DNA of 64,000 nucleotides, taken from positions 62,001 to 126,000 of the forward strand of contig NZ_FOLM01000005.1 in the NCBI RefSeq assembly GCF_900112355.1, given 5' to 3'. Source of the DNA: Streptomyces aidingensis (GTDB taxonomy: Bacteria; Actinomycetota; Actinomycetes; Streptomycetales; Streptomycetaceae). Numbering within the stretch: the stretch's first letter is position 1; the number at the start of each line of letters is the position of its first letter. Below, piece after piece: positions 25,846 to 38,000 of the stretch. A program made the position numbers and the translations under genes. The notes under the pieces were generated by a model. That model made no database searches and had not been told where the DNA came from. It saw nothing but the letters and a program-made list of their open reading frames with translations.

Positions 25846-26580
25846 ATGAGCGACGCCACTGAGGGACAGCAGCAAGGGCAGCAGCCGACGCGTTCCGCGC
25901 GCAAGGACCCCTGGGAGCTGCCGGACGTCTCCGGCCTGGTCGTCGGGGTGCTCGGCGGCACCGGTGACCAGGGGCGAGGCCTGGCCTACCGGCTGGCCCG
26001 GGCCGGGCAGAAGGTGATCATCGGCTCCCGCCGCGCGGAGCGCGCCCGGGCCATCGCCGCCGACGGACTGCTCGGCCCGGCCGGGGTCGAGGGGGCGGAC
26101 AACGCCGCGTGCGCCCGCCGCAGCGATGTCGTGATCGTCGCCGTCCCCTGGGAGGGCCACGCCGCCACGCTCTCCGCGCTCCGCGCCGAACTGGCCGGCA
26201 AGCTGGTCGTCGACTGCGTCAATCCGCTCGCCTTCGACAAGCGCGGCGCCTTCGCGGTGCGCCCGCCGGAGGGCAGCGCCGCCGAGCAGGCCGCCGCCCT
26301 GCTCCCGGACTCCCGCGTCACCTGCGCCTTCAACCACCTCTCCGCCGTCCTCCTCCAGGACCCCGCCGTCGACCGGATCGACACCGACGTGCTGGTCCTC
26401 GGCGACTCACGCGCCGACTGCGAGACCGTGCAGGCCCTGGCGGGCCGGATCCCGGGGATGCGCGGCATCTTCGCCGGGCGGCTCCGCACCGCCCACCAGG
26501 TCGAGGCCCTGGTCGCCAATCTGATCAGCGTCAACCGCCGCTACAAGGCGCACGCCGGCCTCCGCCTCACCGACCTCTGA
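25846..26580 (+). CDS. npdG: F420H2:NADP+ oxidoreductase (NpdG/Fno family)
   Basis: A 244-residue enzyme that passes hydride between coenzyme F420 and NADP. The Rossmann motif is VGVLGGTGDQGRGLAYRLA (about residue 32-50), with IGSRRAERA binding the NADP phosphate and VIVAVPWEGH and CVNPLAFDKRG as F420-side motifs. Length and motifs match the NpdG/Fno family (TIGR01915). Supports an F420-using actinobacterium. The mRNA is probably leaderless, with TACGAT 6 bases before ATG and no ribosome site. Confidence 0.92.
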   Translation: MSDATEGQQQGQQPTRSARKDPWELPDVSGLVVGVLGGTGDQGRGLAYRLARAGQKVIIGSRRAERARAIAADGLLGPAGVEGADNAACARRSDVVIVAVPWEGHAATLSALRAELAGKLVVDCVNPLAFDKRGAFAVRPPEGSAAEQAAALLPDSRVTCAFNHLSAVLLQDPAVDRIDTDVLVLGDSRADCETVQALAGRIPGMRGIFAGRLRTAHQVEALVANLISVNRRYKAHAGLRLTDL

Positions 26581-26738
26581 CGGCGCGGATGCCGTCTCTC
26601 ACTCCCCGAGTACGAAGGGAAACTGACCGTTTCGCCTCAACGTGTGACAGTTTGTGTATCGTGCGTGATCATTCTGTGACTTCCGGTTATAGGTTGCGCT
26701 CTTAATTTACTTGCTCGTGCCACCTAGGGTGGTGGCCC
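26581..26738 (+). promoter_or_regulatory. AT-rich regulatory region before the FG-GAP/LamG/RHS genes
   Basis: This gap is strikingly AT-rich: 26641-26700 has 29 of 60 G+C against about 70% around it. TGTGAC occurs twice in the same orientation (26643-26648 and 26675-26680), 32 bases apart or three helical turns, suggesting a regulator site. No clear -35/-10 pair is seen, although TTATAGG at 26687-26693 is possible. Confidence 0.45.
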
Positions 26739-28286
26739 GTGACTGGTGACCGGGAATCAATCGCCATATCGACAAGACGATTTAGAGTCCCCATCTGGCT
26801 GACTCCGGCTGTGGCACTGGCCGTTGTCGCGACGGGATCGGCACTGCTGGCCGGATCGGCCACCGGTGAACCCGCAAGTGCCGGCCCCTGCGCGGGTGGT
26901 GACTACGACTTCAACGGCGACGGCGTACGGGACACCGTGATCGCCGACCCGGAGGCCACGGTCAACGGACAGCCCGGCGCCGGCCAGGTCACCGTCGTCT
27001 ACGGTGACGGACAGGGCGTGGTGCAGCTCCATCAGGATCTGACCTGGGTCCCCGGCATGGCGGAAGCGGGCGACGCCTTCGGCTTCTCCCTCGCCTCCTA
27101 CGACCGCAACCAGGACGGCTGTGCCGATCTGGTGATCGGCGCCCCCTTTGAAGGCATCGCCGACGCCGACGAGGCGGGGTCGGTGTGGACCGTCTTCGGT
27201 TCCCACGAGGGCATCGGGCCCGACACGGGTGCGGAGAGCCAGAACCAGTCCAACGCCGACGTGCCCGGCGCAGCCGAGCCGGGCGACCTGTACGGCTATG
27301 CGCTGGCCGCCGGAGAGACCGCGTCCCATGACCCGTTCCTGGTCGTCGGCGTCCCCGGCGAGGACATCGGCTCGGTCACCGACGCCGGTCTCATCCACTA
27401 TGAGGGTTCCGGTATCAATGCGAACGTCCACCAGGACTCAGCGGGAGTGCCGGGCGTGGCCGAACCGCACGACCGGCTGGGCGCCTCGCTTTCCGCCACC
27501 GCGGAGCGCCTCGCCGTGGGCTCCCCCGGCGAGGCCATCGGCGACAAGGAGTTCGCCGGCGGTGTGCAGATCTTCGACCATGCGCCGACGTCCGGGGCGC
27601 CGACACCGCTCGGCTTCCTCAATCAGTCCGCCGGGCCCGCCGCCGCCGAGGCCGGGGACCGATTCGGTACCGCTGTCGCCCTGGTCCCGCACCCGGACGG
27701 GGCTGGTGCCTCGTATCTGGCGGTCGGCGCCCCCGGCGAGGACGTGGGCAGCGTCGGGGACGAGAACTACATCTCCGACGGCGGCAGCGTCGCCGTGTTC
27801 GACGTGGCCGCCGACGGCACGGCGGTGCCGATGGGGCCGGCCGTCCTCCAGGAGCGCAGCCCCGGTCCGGACCGCTCCGACGCCGGCGACTTCCTCGGCC
27901 AGACCGTCGCCGCCACCGTGCACAACGGCGTCCTGCATCTGGCGATCGGCGTGCCCGGCGAGGAGGCCGTGGAGGACACCACCGACCACGGCGGTGTGCT
28001 GCTGGCCACGGTGACCGGCACCGGCGTCTCCGGCACCCGCTGGTTCGCGCCCGGACACGGCCTGCCGAGCACCGCCGGGGACCGCATGTACACCGGTACC
28101 GCCGTCGCCGCCGCTCCCGGCCACTTCCTGGTCGGCGCCGCGTACGAGTCGCCCGGCACCGCACCCGGTGCCGTCTACACGATCCCCTGGGACGCACCCG
28201 ACGGCGGTGCCCCCAGCGCCCGGTTCGCGCCCGGTGAGGGCGGCATCCCGGCCGGCGGCACGGCCTTCGGGAGCGCGGTCCGGTGA
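26739..28286 (+). CDS. Secreted FG-GAP (integrin-like propeller) protein
   Basis: A 515-residue exported protein. The signal region (about 14-50) holds one hydrophobic stretch, followed by some seven FG-GAP blades with calcium-type loops (DFNGDGVRD, DRNQDGCAD) and recurrent VGAPGEDVGS or VGVPGEDIGS motifs. The fold is an integrin-alpha-like seven-bladed propeller used for adhesion or ligand binding. GTG 26739 follows AGGGTGG. Its stop overlaps the GTG of the LamG protein (GTGA), linking it to the RHS toxin locus. Confidence 0.8.
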   Translation: MTGDRESIAISTRRFRVPIWLTPAVALAVVATGSALLAGSATGEPASAGPCAGGDYDFNGDGVRDTVIADPEATVNGQPGAGQVTVVYGDGQGVVQLHQDLTWVPGMAEAGDAFGFSLASYDRNQDGCADLVIGAPFEGIADADEAGSVWTVFGSHEGIGPDTGAESQNQSNADVPGAAEPGDLYGYALAAGETASHDPFLVVGVPGEDIGSVTDAGLIHYEGSGINANVHQDSAGVPGVAEPHDRLGASLSATAERLAVGSPGEAIGDKEFAGGVQIFDHAPTSGAPTPLGFLNQSAGPAAAEAGDRFGTAVALVPHPDGAGASYLAVGAPGEDVGSVGDENYISDGGSVAVFDVAADGTAVPMGPAVLQERSPGPDRSDAGDFLGQTVAATVHNGVLHLAIGVPGEEAVEDTTDHGGVLLATVTGTGVSGTRWFAPGHGLPSTAGDRMYTGTAVAAAPGHFLVGAAYESPGTAPGAVYTIPWDAPDGGAPSARFAPGEGGIPAGGTAFGSAVR

Positions 28287-31200
28287 GCGCGCGGCAGGAA
28301 CACACACCGGAGAACCGGACCGACCACCAGCGGGGGCAGGGCATGACGAGTGGACGCCAGGGCCGTTCCGGCCGGGGACACCGCGGCGCAGCGCTGCTGG
28401 GCGCCCTCACCATGCTGCTCGCCACCGCACTCACCGGGCCGGCCGGCCTGGGCCTCACCGAGGATGCCGCAGCCGCCTCCCCGAAGGCCGCGCCCGCCGC
28501 GCCCGCCGCGCCGACCGCGTCCGCCGTGACCCGGGCCATCGCGTCCGGCACCGCGGCCACCGAGGCGGTGGCGCGGGCCGCCGCCGAGACCGGCGGCGAG
28601 CCCGTGGAAGTGACCGGGCTGCGCCAGGAACGGCGTGATGTCTTCGCCAATCCCGACGGCTCGTTCACCGCGCACGAATACACCCAGCCGGTGCGGGCCT
28701 GGAAGGACGGAGCCTGGGCCGGCATCGACACCTCCCTCACCGACGCCGCCGACGGCACCCTCGCCCCCCGCGCCACCACCGTGGGGCTGGCGTTCTCCGC
28801 CGGCGGCGACGGCCCCTTCGCCACCCTGCGCACCGCCGGCCGGGAGTACGCGCTGAGCTGGCCCGAGCCGCTGCCCGCCCCGCAGGTGGACGGCGACACC
28901 GCCACCTATCCGGACGTCCTCGACGGCGTCGACCTCGTGGTCCGCGCCGAGACCGAGGGGTTCAGTTACTTCTTCGTCGTCAAGACGGCCGAAGCCGCAC
29001 AGAACCCCGCCCTGGACGGCCTCACCGTGGAGGTGGCCACCACCGGCATCGAGGTCGCGGTCACCGACGGCGGCGGCCTGCGCGGGACCGACGCCGAGAC
29101 CGGCGGCACGGTGTTCGAGTCCGCCCCCGCGATGATGTGGGACTCCTCCGGCGGCCCCGCCCCCGCCGCCGGGCCCGGGACGGCCGGGACGGCCGCCCGG
29201 GACCTGGCCGCGGCGCCCGGCGCCGCCTCCGGCCCCGCGCTGGACCTCGCCGACGCCGGGGCCGGCGCCCCCGTCGCGCTGACGGCCGGCGACACCACCC
29301 TCACCGTCGCACCCGACCGCGCCCTGCTGCGCGGCGCGGACACCGTCTATCCGGTCGTCATCGACCCCTCGCCCCGCACCACCTCCCGCAACGCCTGGAC
29401 CTCGGTGCTGTCCGGCCGGCCCTCCTACGCCGAGTGGAAGTACTCCGGCAGCGCGGGCGTCGGCAAGTGCCCGTCGAACTACAACCCGACCTCCTGCGCC
29501 AACGTGGGCGTGCGGCGCCTGCTCTACACCTTCCCGATGTCCTTCTACCAGGGCAAGCAGATCCTCAGCGCCCAGTTCTCCGCCCGCGTCGCCCACGTCT
29601 ACTGGGCCGACGCCTCCGCCGAGCCGATCGACCTCTACCGGATCGGCGGCCAGAACTACCGGGTGACATCCGGCAGCAACTGGGGCAACACCAGCGACGA
29701 CTGGGACGACTATCTGGCCACGGTGGACCGGAACATCTCCCCGACCTCCTGCTCCAGCAGCGCCAACCTGCACTTCACCGACGGCGAACTGCTCACCGAG
29801 GTCAAGACCGTGGCCTCCGGCGGCTGGAGCTATCTCTCCCTCGGGCTGAAGGCCAAGGACGAGAGCACCTACCCCGGCTGGAAGCGGGTCTGCGGCAACA
29901 CCTACCTCAAGATCACCTACAACACTCCGCCCGCCCAGGTCGACTACCGGCTGATGTCCACCAACCCCGGCGGCCGCTGCACCTGGGGCACCGACCGGCC
30001 CTACACCGACCGGCTGCCGCAGCTGCGTGCCGAGGCCCGCGACCCGGACCACAACTCCTCCGGCACCGACCAGGTGAAGATGCGCTTCCGGGTCGCCTGG
30101 ACCAAGGCCGACGGCACCGAGGGCAGCTACAACTACGACACCGGCTACAAGTCGCCCAACAAGGGCACCGTCTTCACCCACACCGTGCGCTCCGTCGTCC
30201 CCGAGAACACCGTGATCCGCTGGGCCGCCCGCGCCTACGACGGGGACAGCTGGGGCCCCTGGAGCTATGAAGGCCAGCCGGCGGGGTGCCAGTTCATCTG
30301 GGACAGCACCCGGCCGCAGGCCCCCGAGGTCAGATCCGACGAGTACCCGGCGGACGACAACTGGCGGGCCGGAGTCGGCATCCAGGGCACCTTCACCTTC
30401 CAGGCCGCCGACTCCGACGTGACCGAGTACGGCTACGGCTTCGACGGTGCGCCCCTCACCAGGATCCCGGCCGGAGCGGGCGGCGGCCCGGCAACCCGCA
30501 CCTGGACCCCGCAGGAGCCCGGACGCCACTGGGTCACCGTCGTCGCCTACGACGCCGCCGGTCACGCCAGCGTGCCCGCCCAGTACGAGTTCCTGGTCAC
30601 CAACGGCGTCGAGCCCATCGCCCAGTGGCACCTGGCCGACCCGGCCGGCGCCGAGGCCGCCCACGACACCACCGGCCGCTACCCGCTGACCCCCGGCCCC
30701 GGCGCCGTCTTCGGCGTGCCGGGCCCGGGCGACGCGGACAGCGCGGTCCGGCTGGACGGCACCGACGCCGCCTATCTGGACGCGGGCGACACCGTCATCA
30801 ACACCGACGCCGGTTTCACCGTCAGCGCCTGGGCCAGGCCGGGCACCCTGGACCGCGACATGACCGTGCTCAGCCAGGACAGCACCGGCGAGCCCGGGCT
30901 GGTCCTCGGCTTCGACGCCGGCGCCCAGGCATGGTTCCTGTCCACCCCGGACCAGGACGTCCAGGCCATGACCGACTGGACCGCCACCGCCGACGGCGTG
31001 CCCGTCACCGCCGGCACCTGGGCGCTGCTCACCGCCGTCTACGACCCCGACGCACCGGGCGGCCCCGAACTGCGCCTCTATGTCGACGGCACCCTGGCCG
31101 CCACCGCCGACCGGCCCACCGCCTTTCCGTCCCGGCAGGGCTTCCAGCTCGGCCGCACCCTGGCCAAGTCCGGCTACCGCGACCACTTCGCCGGTGACCT

Positions 31201-31966
31201 CGCCGATGTGCGGGTGTTCGACCGGGCGCTGCCGGCCGCCCGGATCGGCGAGATCGAGGACAACGTGCCGCAGCGCCTGGCCTACTGGCCGCTGGACGAG
31301 GCGCCGGACGGCCAGGCGGCCAACGTCCACTCCGGCGGCCAGCCGCTCACCCTGCACGGGGCGGCCGGCATCTACCGGCCCGCCGACCCGCTGTTCGACG
31401 AGTCCGCGCTGGTCGGCGACGGCCATCTGGTGCTGGACGGCACCGCCGCGTGGGCGGACACCGCGAGCCCGGTGGTCACCGGCGCCGGCAGCTACACCGT
31501 CGCCGCGCGGGTGCAGCTCGCCACCCTGGACTCCCCGGAGTCCCAGACGGTGCTCTCCCTGCCCGGAGCGCATGCCGACCGGCTGGTGGTGCGGTACCAG
31601 GCCGCCACCGGCCAGTGGGAGATGGCGGTCGCCGACTCCGACAGCGCCTCGGCGACCGTCCGTACCCTCACCGACGACCAGGCCCTGCCCAGCAACGACG
31701 GCTCCGGCCAGCATCTCGCCGTGGTCTTCGACGCCCTCACCCAGCAGGTGCGGCTCTACATCGACGGACAGCTCTCCCTCAGCGCCGACGGCTACGACTA
31801 CGCCACCTGGCCGTCCGTCGGCGGCCTTCAGGTCGGCCGCTCCGCACAGGGCGGCGGCGGCGAGTACCTCGCCGGTGTGCTCGACGAGGTCCGGGTCTAC
31901 GCCGGGGCCGTCGACGCCACCGGCATCGCCCGGATGAACCAGCTCGTCGGCGACCCCGAACTGTAG
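28283..31966 (+). CDS. Large secreted LamG-domain protein of an RHS locus
   Basis: A 1227-residue exported protein, coupled to the FG-GAP gene by GTGA; an ATG at 28343 behind GGGGGCAGGG is a credible alternative start. After the signal peptide (hydrophobic ALLGALTMLLATALTG) come a propeptide-like region with VTGLRQERRDVFANPDG, a DNRLRE-like jelly roll (about 370-550), a fibronectin-like region (about 690-770) and two LamG domains (about 782-985 and 998-1225; VSAWARPG and LVLDGTAAW regions). In actinobacteria such proteins often sit directly before RHS toxins, but their job (adhesion or toxin presentation) is unproven. Confidence 0.8.
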   Translation: MSARQEHTPENRTDHQRGQGMTSGRQGRSGRGHRGAALLGALTMLLATALTGPAGLGLTEDAAAASPKAAPAAPAAPTASAVTRAIASGTAATEAVARAAAETGGEPVEVTGLRQERRDVFANPDGSFTAHEYTQPVRAWKDGAWAGIDTSLTDAADGTLAPRATTVGLAFSAGGDGPFATLRTAGREYALSWPEPLPAPQVDGDTATYPDVLDGVDLVVRAETEGFSYFFVVKTAEAAQNPALDGLTVEVATTGIEVAVTDGGGLRGTDAETGGTVFESAPAMMWDSSGGPAPAAGPGTAGTAARDLAAAPGAASGPALDLADAGAGAPVALTAGDTTLTVAPDRALLRGADTVYPVVIDPSPRTTSRNAWTSVLSGRPSYAEWKYSGSAGVGKCPSNYNPTSCANVGVRRLLYTFPMSFYQGKQILSAQFSARVAHVYWADASAEPIDLYRIGGQNYRVTSGSNWGNTSDDWDDYLATVDRNISPTSCSSSANLHFTDGELLTEVKTVASGGWSYLSLGLKAKDESTYPGWKRVCGNTYLKITYNTPPAQVDYRLMSTNPGGRCTWGTDRPYTDRLPQLRAEARDPDHNSSGTDQVKMRFRVAWTKADGTEGSYNYDTGYKSPNKGTVFTHTVRSVVPENTVIRWAARAYDGDSWGPWSYEGQPAGCQFIWDSTRPQAPEVRSDEYPADDNWRAGVGIQGTFTFQAADSDVTEYGYGFDGAPLTRIPAGAGGGPATRTWTPQEPGRHWVTVVAYDAAGHASVPAQYEFLVTNGVEPIAQWHLADPAGAEAAHDTTGRYPLTPGPGAVFGVPGPGDADSAVRLDGTDAAYLDAGDTVINTDAGFTVSAWARPGTLDRDMTVLSQDSTGEPGLVLGFDAGAQAWFLSTPDQDVQAMTDWTATADGVPVTAGTWALLTAVYDPDAPGGPELRLYVDGTLAATADRPTAFPSRQGFQLGRTLAKSGYRDHFAGDLADVRVFDRALPAARIGEIEDNVPQRLAYWPLDEAPDGQAANVHSGGQPLTLHGAAGIYRPADPLFDESALVGDGHLVLDGTAAWADTASPVVTGAGSYTVAARVQLATLDSPESQTVLSLPGAHADRLVVRYQAATGQWEMAVADSDSASATVRTLTDDQALPSNDGSGQHLAVVFDALTQQVRLYIDGQLSLSADGYDYATWPSVGGLQVGRSAQGGGGEYLAGVLDEVRVYAGAVDATGIARMNQLVGDPEL

Positions 31967-31975
31967 ACCGGCGCA

Positions 31976-32009
31976 CCGGGACGGGAGGAGCCCATCCCTC
32001 CCGTCCCGG
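31976..32009 (+). terminator. Hairpin terminator between LamG and RHS genes
   Basis: Perfect 13-base arms CCGGGACGGGAGG (31976-31988) and CCTCCCGTCCCGG (31997-32009) with an 8-base loop, 9 bases after the LamG stop. It would uncouple the RHS gene or attenuate read-through into it. Confidence 0.8.
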
Positions 32010-32061
32010 GCCGCCGTTGCCCGCCCCCGCTCCTCGCCCGCATTCCTCCCGTGGAGTCTCC

Positions 32062-35000
32062 ATGGCCTTTGGTGGTCGTCTTCTGCTGTCCCGCATGCCC
32101 CGGTATGCCGCCCGGAGCACGGTGCTCGGCGTCCTGCTGACACTGGCCTCGGGAACCGTGGCAATCCTGCCCGCCCGGGCCGACGAGGGCGGGCGTCCCG
32201 AAGTCCAGCACAGCGGCGATCCGGTGCGCGGCGAGGAGGCCGGGGCCGCGCCCGGTGCCGGCAAGGACCCGGCCGCCGAGGCCGCCGTCACCCGGCTCGC
32301 GCCGTCCGCGTGGCCGGAGGCGGGCAGCGTCGAGCTGGCGCTCGCCCCCCGCTCGTCCGACCCGCTGCTCGCGCCTCTCGCCCCGCGCCTGCCGGGCGCC
32401 GAGACCGCCGGTGATCTTCCGGTGGCCGTCGCGCCCCTGCCCGGTGCGCCCATCGCCGCGGCCCGCCGGGCCGGCAGCGGCCCGGCCCGGGTGCGCGTCA
32501 CCACCCCCGGCGAGCAGGCCGCCCGGGCCTGGGGCAGCGCCGCCCTGCTGGCCGTCGACCGGGCCGACGGCTCCCGCGCCGACGCCCCCGTCGAACTGGC
32601 CGTGGACTACAGCGCCTTCGCCGAGGCGTACGGCGGCTCCTACGGTTCCCGGCTCCGTCTGGTGGAACTGCCCGCCTGTGCGCTGACCGCCGCGCCCGGC
32701 ACCGAGGGCTGCGCGGCCGAGGTCGCCGAGCTGGACTCCGTCAACGACCCGGGCTCCCGCACCGTCACCGCCACCGTCACCGCCGCGGGCGACGACGGCG
32801 GGAAGCGCACCCGGACCGTCACCGCCGACGCCGACGCCGATGCCGCCGCCGTCACCGACGACGACGCCCCCGCCGCCACCTCGGGCGGCACCGTCTACGC
32901 CCTGATGGCCTCGGACTCCTCCGCCCAGGGCGACTTCACCGCCACCAGCCTCGCCCCCTCGGCAAGCTGGACGGCGGGCGGTTCCTCCGGCGGCTTCTCC
33001 TGGAGCTATCCGCTGCGCACGGTGCCGACCCCCGGCGGTCTCACCCCCAGCGTGGGCCTGAGCTACTCCTCCCAGGCCACCGACGGCCGCACCTCCGCCA
33101 CCAACAACCAGGGCTCCTGGATAGGGGAGGGCTTCTCCTACGAGCCCGGCTACATCGAGCGCCGCTACAAGCCGTGCGCCGACGACGGGCACGAGAACTC
33201 GGCCGAGCAGTGCTGGGCGTTCGACAACGCCACCGTGATGCTGGCCGGCGCCGGCGGCGAACTCATCCGGGACGACACCACCGGAAAGTGGCATCTCTCC
33301 TCCGACAACGGCGCCCGCGTCGAGCACCTCACCGGCACCGTCAACGGCGACAACAACGGCGAGCACTGGAAGATCACCACCGCCGACGGCACCGAGTACT
33401 ACTTCGGCCTCGGCCGCCTCCCCGGCTGGACCAGCGGCGACGAGCAGACCGCCGCCACCTGGACCGCCCCCGTCCACGGCGACGACCCCGGCGAGCCCTG
33501 CTACAGCACCACCTTCGGCAACGCCCACTGCAAGCAGGCGTGGCGCTGGAACCTGGACTACGTCAAGGACCCGCGCGGCAACGCCATGGCGTACTACTAC
33601 GCCGCCGAGACCAACCACTACGCCCAGCACGGCGACACCTCCGCCGACGGCGCCGCCTACCACCGCGGCGGCTACCTCAAGCGCATCGACCACGGCCTGC
33701 GGCACGGCTCGGTCTACGACACCAAGGCCCCCGCCCGGGTCGTCTTCCACACCGCCGAGCGCTGCCTGCCGGACGCGGCATTCGACTGCGCCCCGGCCAA
33801 GTTCACCGAGGCCAACGCCGACCACTGGCCCGACGTGCCCTTCGACCGCTACTGCGCGGCGGGCGGGCCCTGCGACATCAGCCAGACCGCCCAGACCTTC
33901 TGGACCCGCAAGCGGCTGACCGGCATCACCACCCAGATGCGCAGCGGCACCGCCGACTACGCCGATGTCGACAAGTGGACCTTCACCCACCTCTTCACCG
34001 ACAACGGGGACGACACCAAGACCCTGTGGCTGTCCGAGATCGACCACGAGGGCCGGGCCGGCGGCACTCTCGGCCTGCCCTCCGTCCAGCTCCAGGGCAT
34101 CCACCTGGTCAACCGGGTGGACAGCCCGGACGACAACATCGACGCCTTCCACCGCTACCGCCTGGCCACCGTCCTCAGCGAGACCGGCGCCCAGCTCGAC
34201 ATCACCTACGCCCCCACCGAATGCACCGCCGACGCCCTGCCGCAGCCCGGCGCCTCCACCAAGCGCTGCTACCCCGTCGTCTGGACCCCGCCCGGCAGCA
34301 TCGACCCCACCACCGACTGGTTCCACAAATACGTCGTCCAGGAGATCATCCAGACCGACCGCACCGGCGGCGGCGACGACATGGTCACCCGCTACGACTA
34401 CCAGGGCGACGCCGGCTGGCGGCGCACCGAGCCGGACGGGATCACCGACGAGGAGTTCCTGACCTGGGGCCAGTGGCAGGGCTACGGCAGGACCACCGTC
34501 ACCAGCGGCAACGGCGAGGTCACCGACACCCGCGTCGACTACACCTACCTCCAGGGCCTGCACGGCGACGCCCTGCCCGGCGGCGGCACCCGCAGCCACA
34601 CCGTCACCGACTCCACCGGCACCACCCACACCGACCACGTCGAATACACCGGCTTCGAGATCGAGGCCCGCACCTGGGTCGACGGACAGGTCAGCGCCAA
34701 GTCCCTCACCACACCGTGGAAGCACACCACCGCCACCCGCACCGAGGAGTGGCGGACCTACCGCGCGACCACCACCAAACCCCGCGAGCAGCGCGGCCAC
34801 ACCCGCCTCGCGGACGGAAGCTGGCGCATCACCAAAAGCAGCCAGACCTACGACACCGCCACCCCCACCGCCCGGCTGATCCGCTCCGAGGACCTCGGCG
34901 ACCTCGCCGTCAGCGGCGACGAGCAGTGCACCCGCCTGTGGTATGCCGACAACCCGGCACGCCACATCTTCGAGCTGCCCCGCCGCAGCGAGGCCGTCTC

Positions 35001-38000
35001 CGTCGACTGCTCCGCCACCCCCGACCGCGCCACCGACGTCATCGCCGACGAGCGCACCTTCTACGACGGCGGCGGATACCTCGACGCCCCCACCGCGGGC
35101 AACCCCACCACCACCCAGCGGCTCAGCGACCACGACGGCACCACGCCGACATACCAGACCACCGGCACCACCACCTACGACGGATTCGGGCGCCCGCTCA
35201 CCCAGACCGACGCCTCCGGAGCCACCACCACCCGCACCTACACCCAGACCCACGGCCTGACCACCCGCACCACCTCCACCAACGACCTCGGGCACGTCAC
35301 CACCACCGACTACGCCCCCGCCTGGGGCGCCGCCCTCGGCCAGACCGACCCCAACGGCAAGCGCACCGACCTCGCCTACGACGCGCTCGGCCGCCTCACC
35401 TCCGTCTGGCTCCCCGACCGCGCCACCACGCAGACCCCCAGCATCAAGTACAGCTACGACATCCGGCAGAACAAGCCGACCGTCGTCAAGACCGAGCGGA
35501 TCGAGAACGACGGCTCCTACGGCGTCGAATACTCGCTGTACGACGCGATGCTGCGCCCCCGGCAGGCCCAGTCCGAGGGCCCGGACGGCACCCGGATGGT
35601 CGCCGACGTCTTCTACGACGGCAGCGGACGCCGCAAGCTCGTCAACGCCACCTACAACGCCCAGGGCCCGCCCGGCGGCGAACTGCTGCTGGTCAACAGC
35701 GGCGACGTCGGCGCCCAGACCGCGTTCGTCCACGACGGCCTCGGCCGCGTCACCGACGAGATCTTCCAGGTCTCCGGCGAGGAGCAGTGGCGCACCAGCA
35801 CCGCCTACGACGGTGACCGCACCCACGTCACCCCGCCGCAGGGCGGCACCGCCACCACATCCTTCACCGACGCCCGGGGCCGGGTGACCGAGCTGCGCCA
35901 CCACCGCGGCTCCGGCTACGACAGCACCCACTACACCTACACTCCGGCCGGGCAGCCGGAGACCGTCACCGACGCCGACGGCAACGTCTGGCGGCACGAG
36001 TACGACCAGCTCGGACGCAAGGTCAGGACCACCGACCCGGACGCCGGCGTCAGCACCACCGTCTACGACGCCATGGACCGCCCGGTGTTCACCACCGACG
36101 CGCGCGGCGAAACCCTGTCCACCGTCTACGACGAGCTGGGCCGCCCGGTCTCCACCTGGGAGGGCGCGCCGCTCACCGGCACCAAGCTCACCGAGACCCG
36201 CTACGACCGCACCGGCTGGCTCGGCCACGCCTGGGCAACGCTGCGCTTCACCGGCGGCGGGCAGTACATCGCCACCGTCGTGCAGTCGATGGACTCCCTC
36301 TACCGCCCGCTGAAGACCGCCTACTCCATCCCCTCCTCCGAGGGCGCGCTGGCCGGCATCTACACCTTCACCACCACCTACAACCGCGATGGCACGGTGC
36401 AGGGCCACGGCCTGCCGGCCGCCGGCGGGCTGCCCGCCGAATCCCTGGTGTACGGCTACGACGAGCTCCAGCGCCCGGTCTCCATGACCGGCTCCACCTC
36501 GTACATCACCGACACCCTCTACTCGCCCACCGGGCAGCTCCAGCAGCTGGAGATGTCCACCGGCAGCGGCAGGACCACCTGGCAGACCTTCTTCCACGAG
36601 CACGGCACCGAGCGGCTGACCCGCTCCGTCGTCGACATCGAGAACATCACCGGCCCGGCCGGGGCCAGCCACTACAGCTACGACCAGGCCGGCAACATCC
36701 TGGCCATCTCCGACCTCCCCGGCGGTTCCGGCGCCTCGCCCGACCTCCAGTGCTTCGCCTACGACAGCCGGCAGCGGCTCGCCGAGGCGTGGACCCCGGC
36801 CGCCACCGCCAACACGGCTGCCGGCTCCGGCACCGTCGGCGCCACCCTCGGCGGCGCCCTGCCGTCCGCCTGCGACGCGGCCCCGGGCACCGGCCCGCTC
36901 GGCGGCCCCAGCCCGTACTGGACCTCCTGGACCGTGGACGCCATCGGCAACCGCACCCAGGAGATCCGCCACGACACCGGCCTGAACGCCGCCGACGACA
37001 TCACCCGCACCTACACCTACGGCGAGAACGGCGCCGGCCCGCACGCCGTCACCACCGTCACCGAGAACACCCCCACCGGAGACCGGCAGTACAGCTACGC
37101 CTACGACGACGCGGGCAACACCACCGCCCGCACCATCGGCGGCGACACCCAGACCCTGGACTGGGACGCGACCGGCAGGCTGACCAGGGCCACCGAGGCC
37201 GACGGCACGGAAACCAGCTACCTCTACGACGCCGCCGGCACCCGGGTGCTGCGCCGCGACGCCACCGGCACCACCCTGTACCTGCCGGGCATGGAGCTGC
37301 GCCAGGAGACCGGCTCCACCTCGGTGGAGGGCAGCCGCTACTACTCCTTCGGCGGCTCCACCGTCGCCCTGCGCACGGCCGCCGACGGCGTCCGCTTCCT
37401 CGCCTCCGACCACCAGGGCACCGCCCAGCTCGCCATCGACCCGGCAACCGGGCAGACCGTGCAGCGCCGCTTCACCCCGTACGGCGGGGAGCGCGGCACC
37501 CCGACCGGCACCTGGCCGGGCGAGAAGGGCTTCGTCGGCGGCACCCTCGACCCCTCCACCGGCCTCACCCACCTCGGGGCCCGCGAATACGACCCCGACC
37601 TGGGCAAGTTCCTCTCCGTAGACCCGCTCATCGACTACGCCTCCCCGCAGCAGATGAACGGCTACGGCTACGCCAACAACTCCCCGGTCACCCTCTCCGA
37701 TCCCACCGGTCTGCTCCCCTGGGGCGGCTGCATCACCGCCCAGTGCGTCAAGGACAACGGCGGCTACAGCACCTACGACCCGGGGGTCGCGGACGCCGAG
37801 GTGAAGGAGGACTCCGCCGAGGAACAGGTCCAGCTGGCAGAGACCAACCTCGCCACCGCCAAACAAGGTGTCTCCGACGCCGTCGACGAGCTCATCGACA
37901 TCGCCATGGAGGAACTGGGCATCACCGCCGCCCTGGACTGCTTCTCCACCGGCGACCTGGCGGCCTGCGGTGAGACCGCCCTGAACATCGCGGGCACCTT

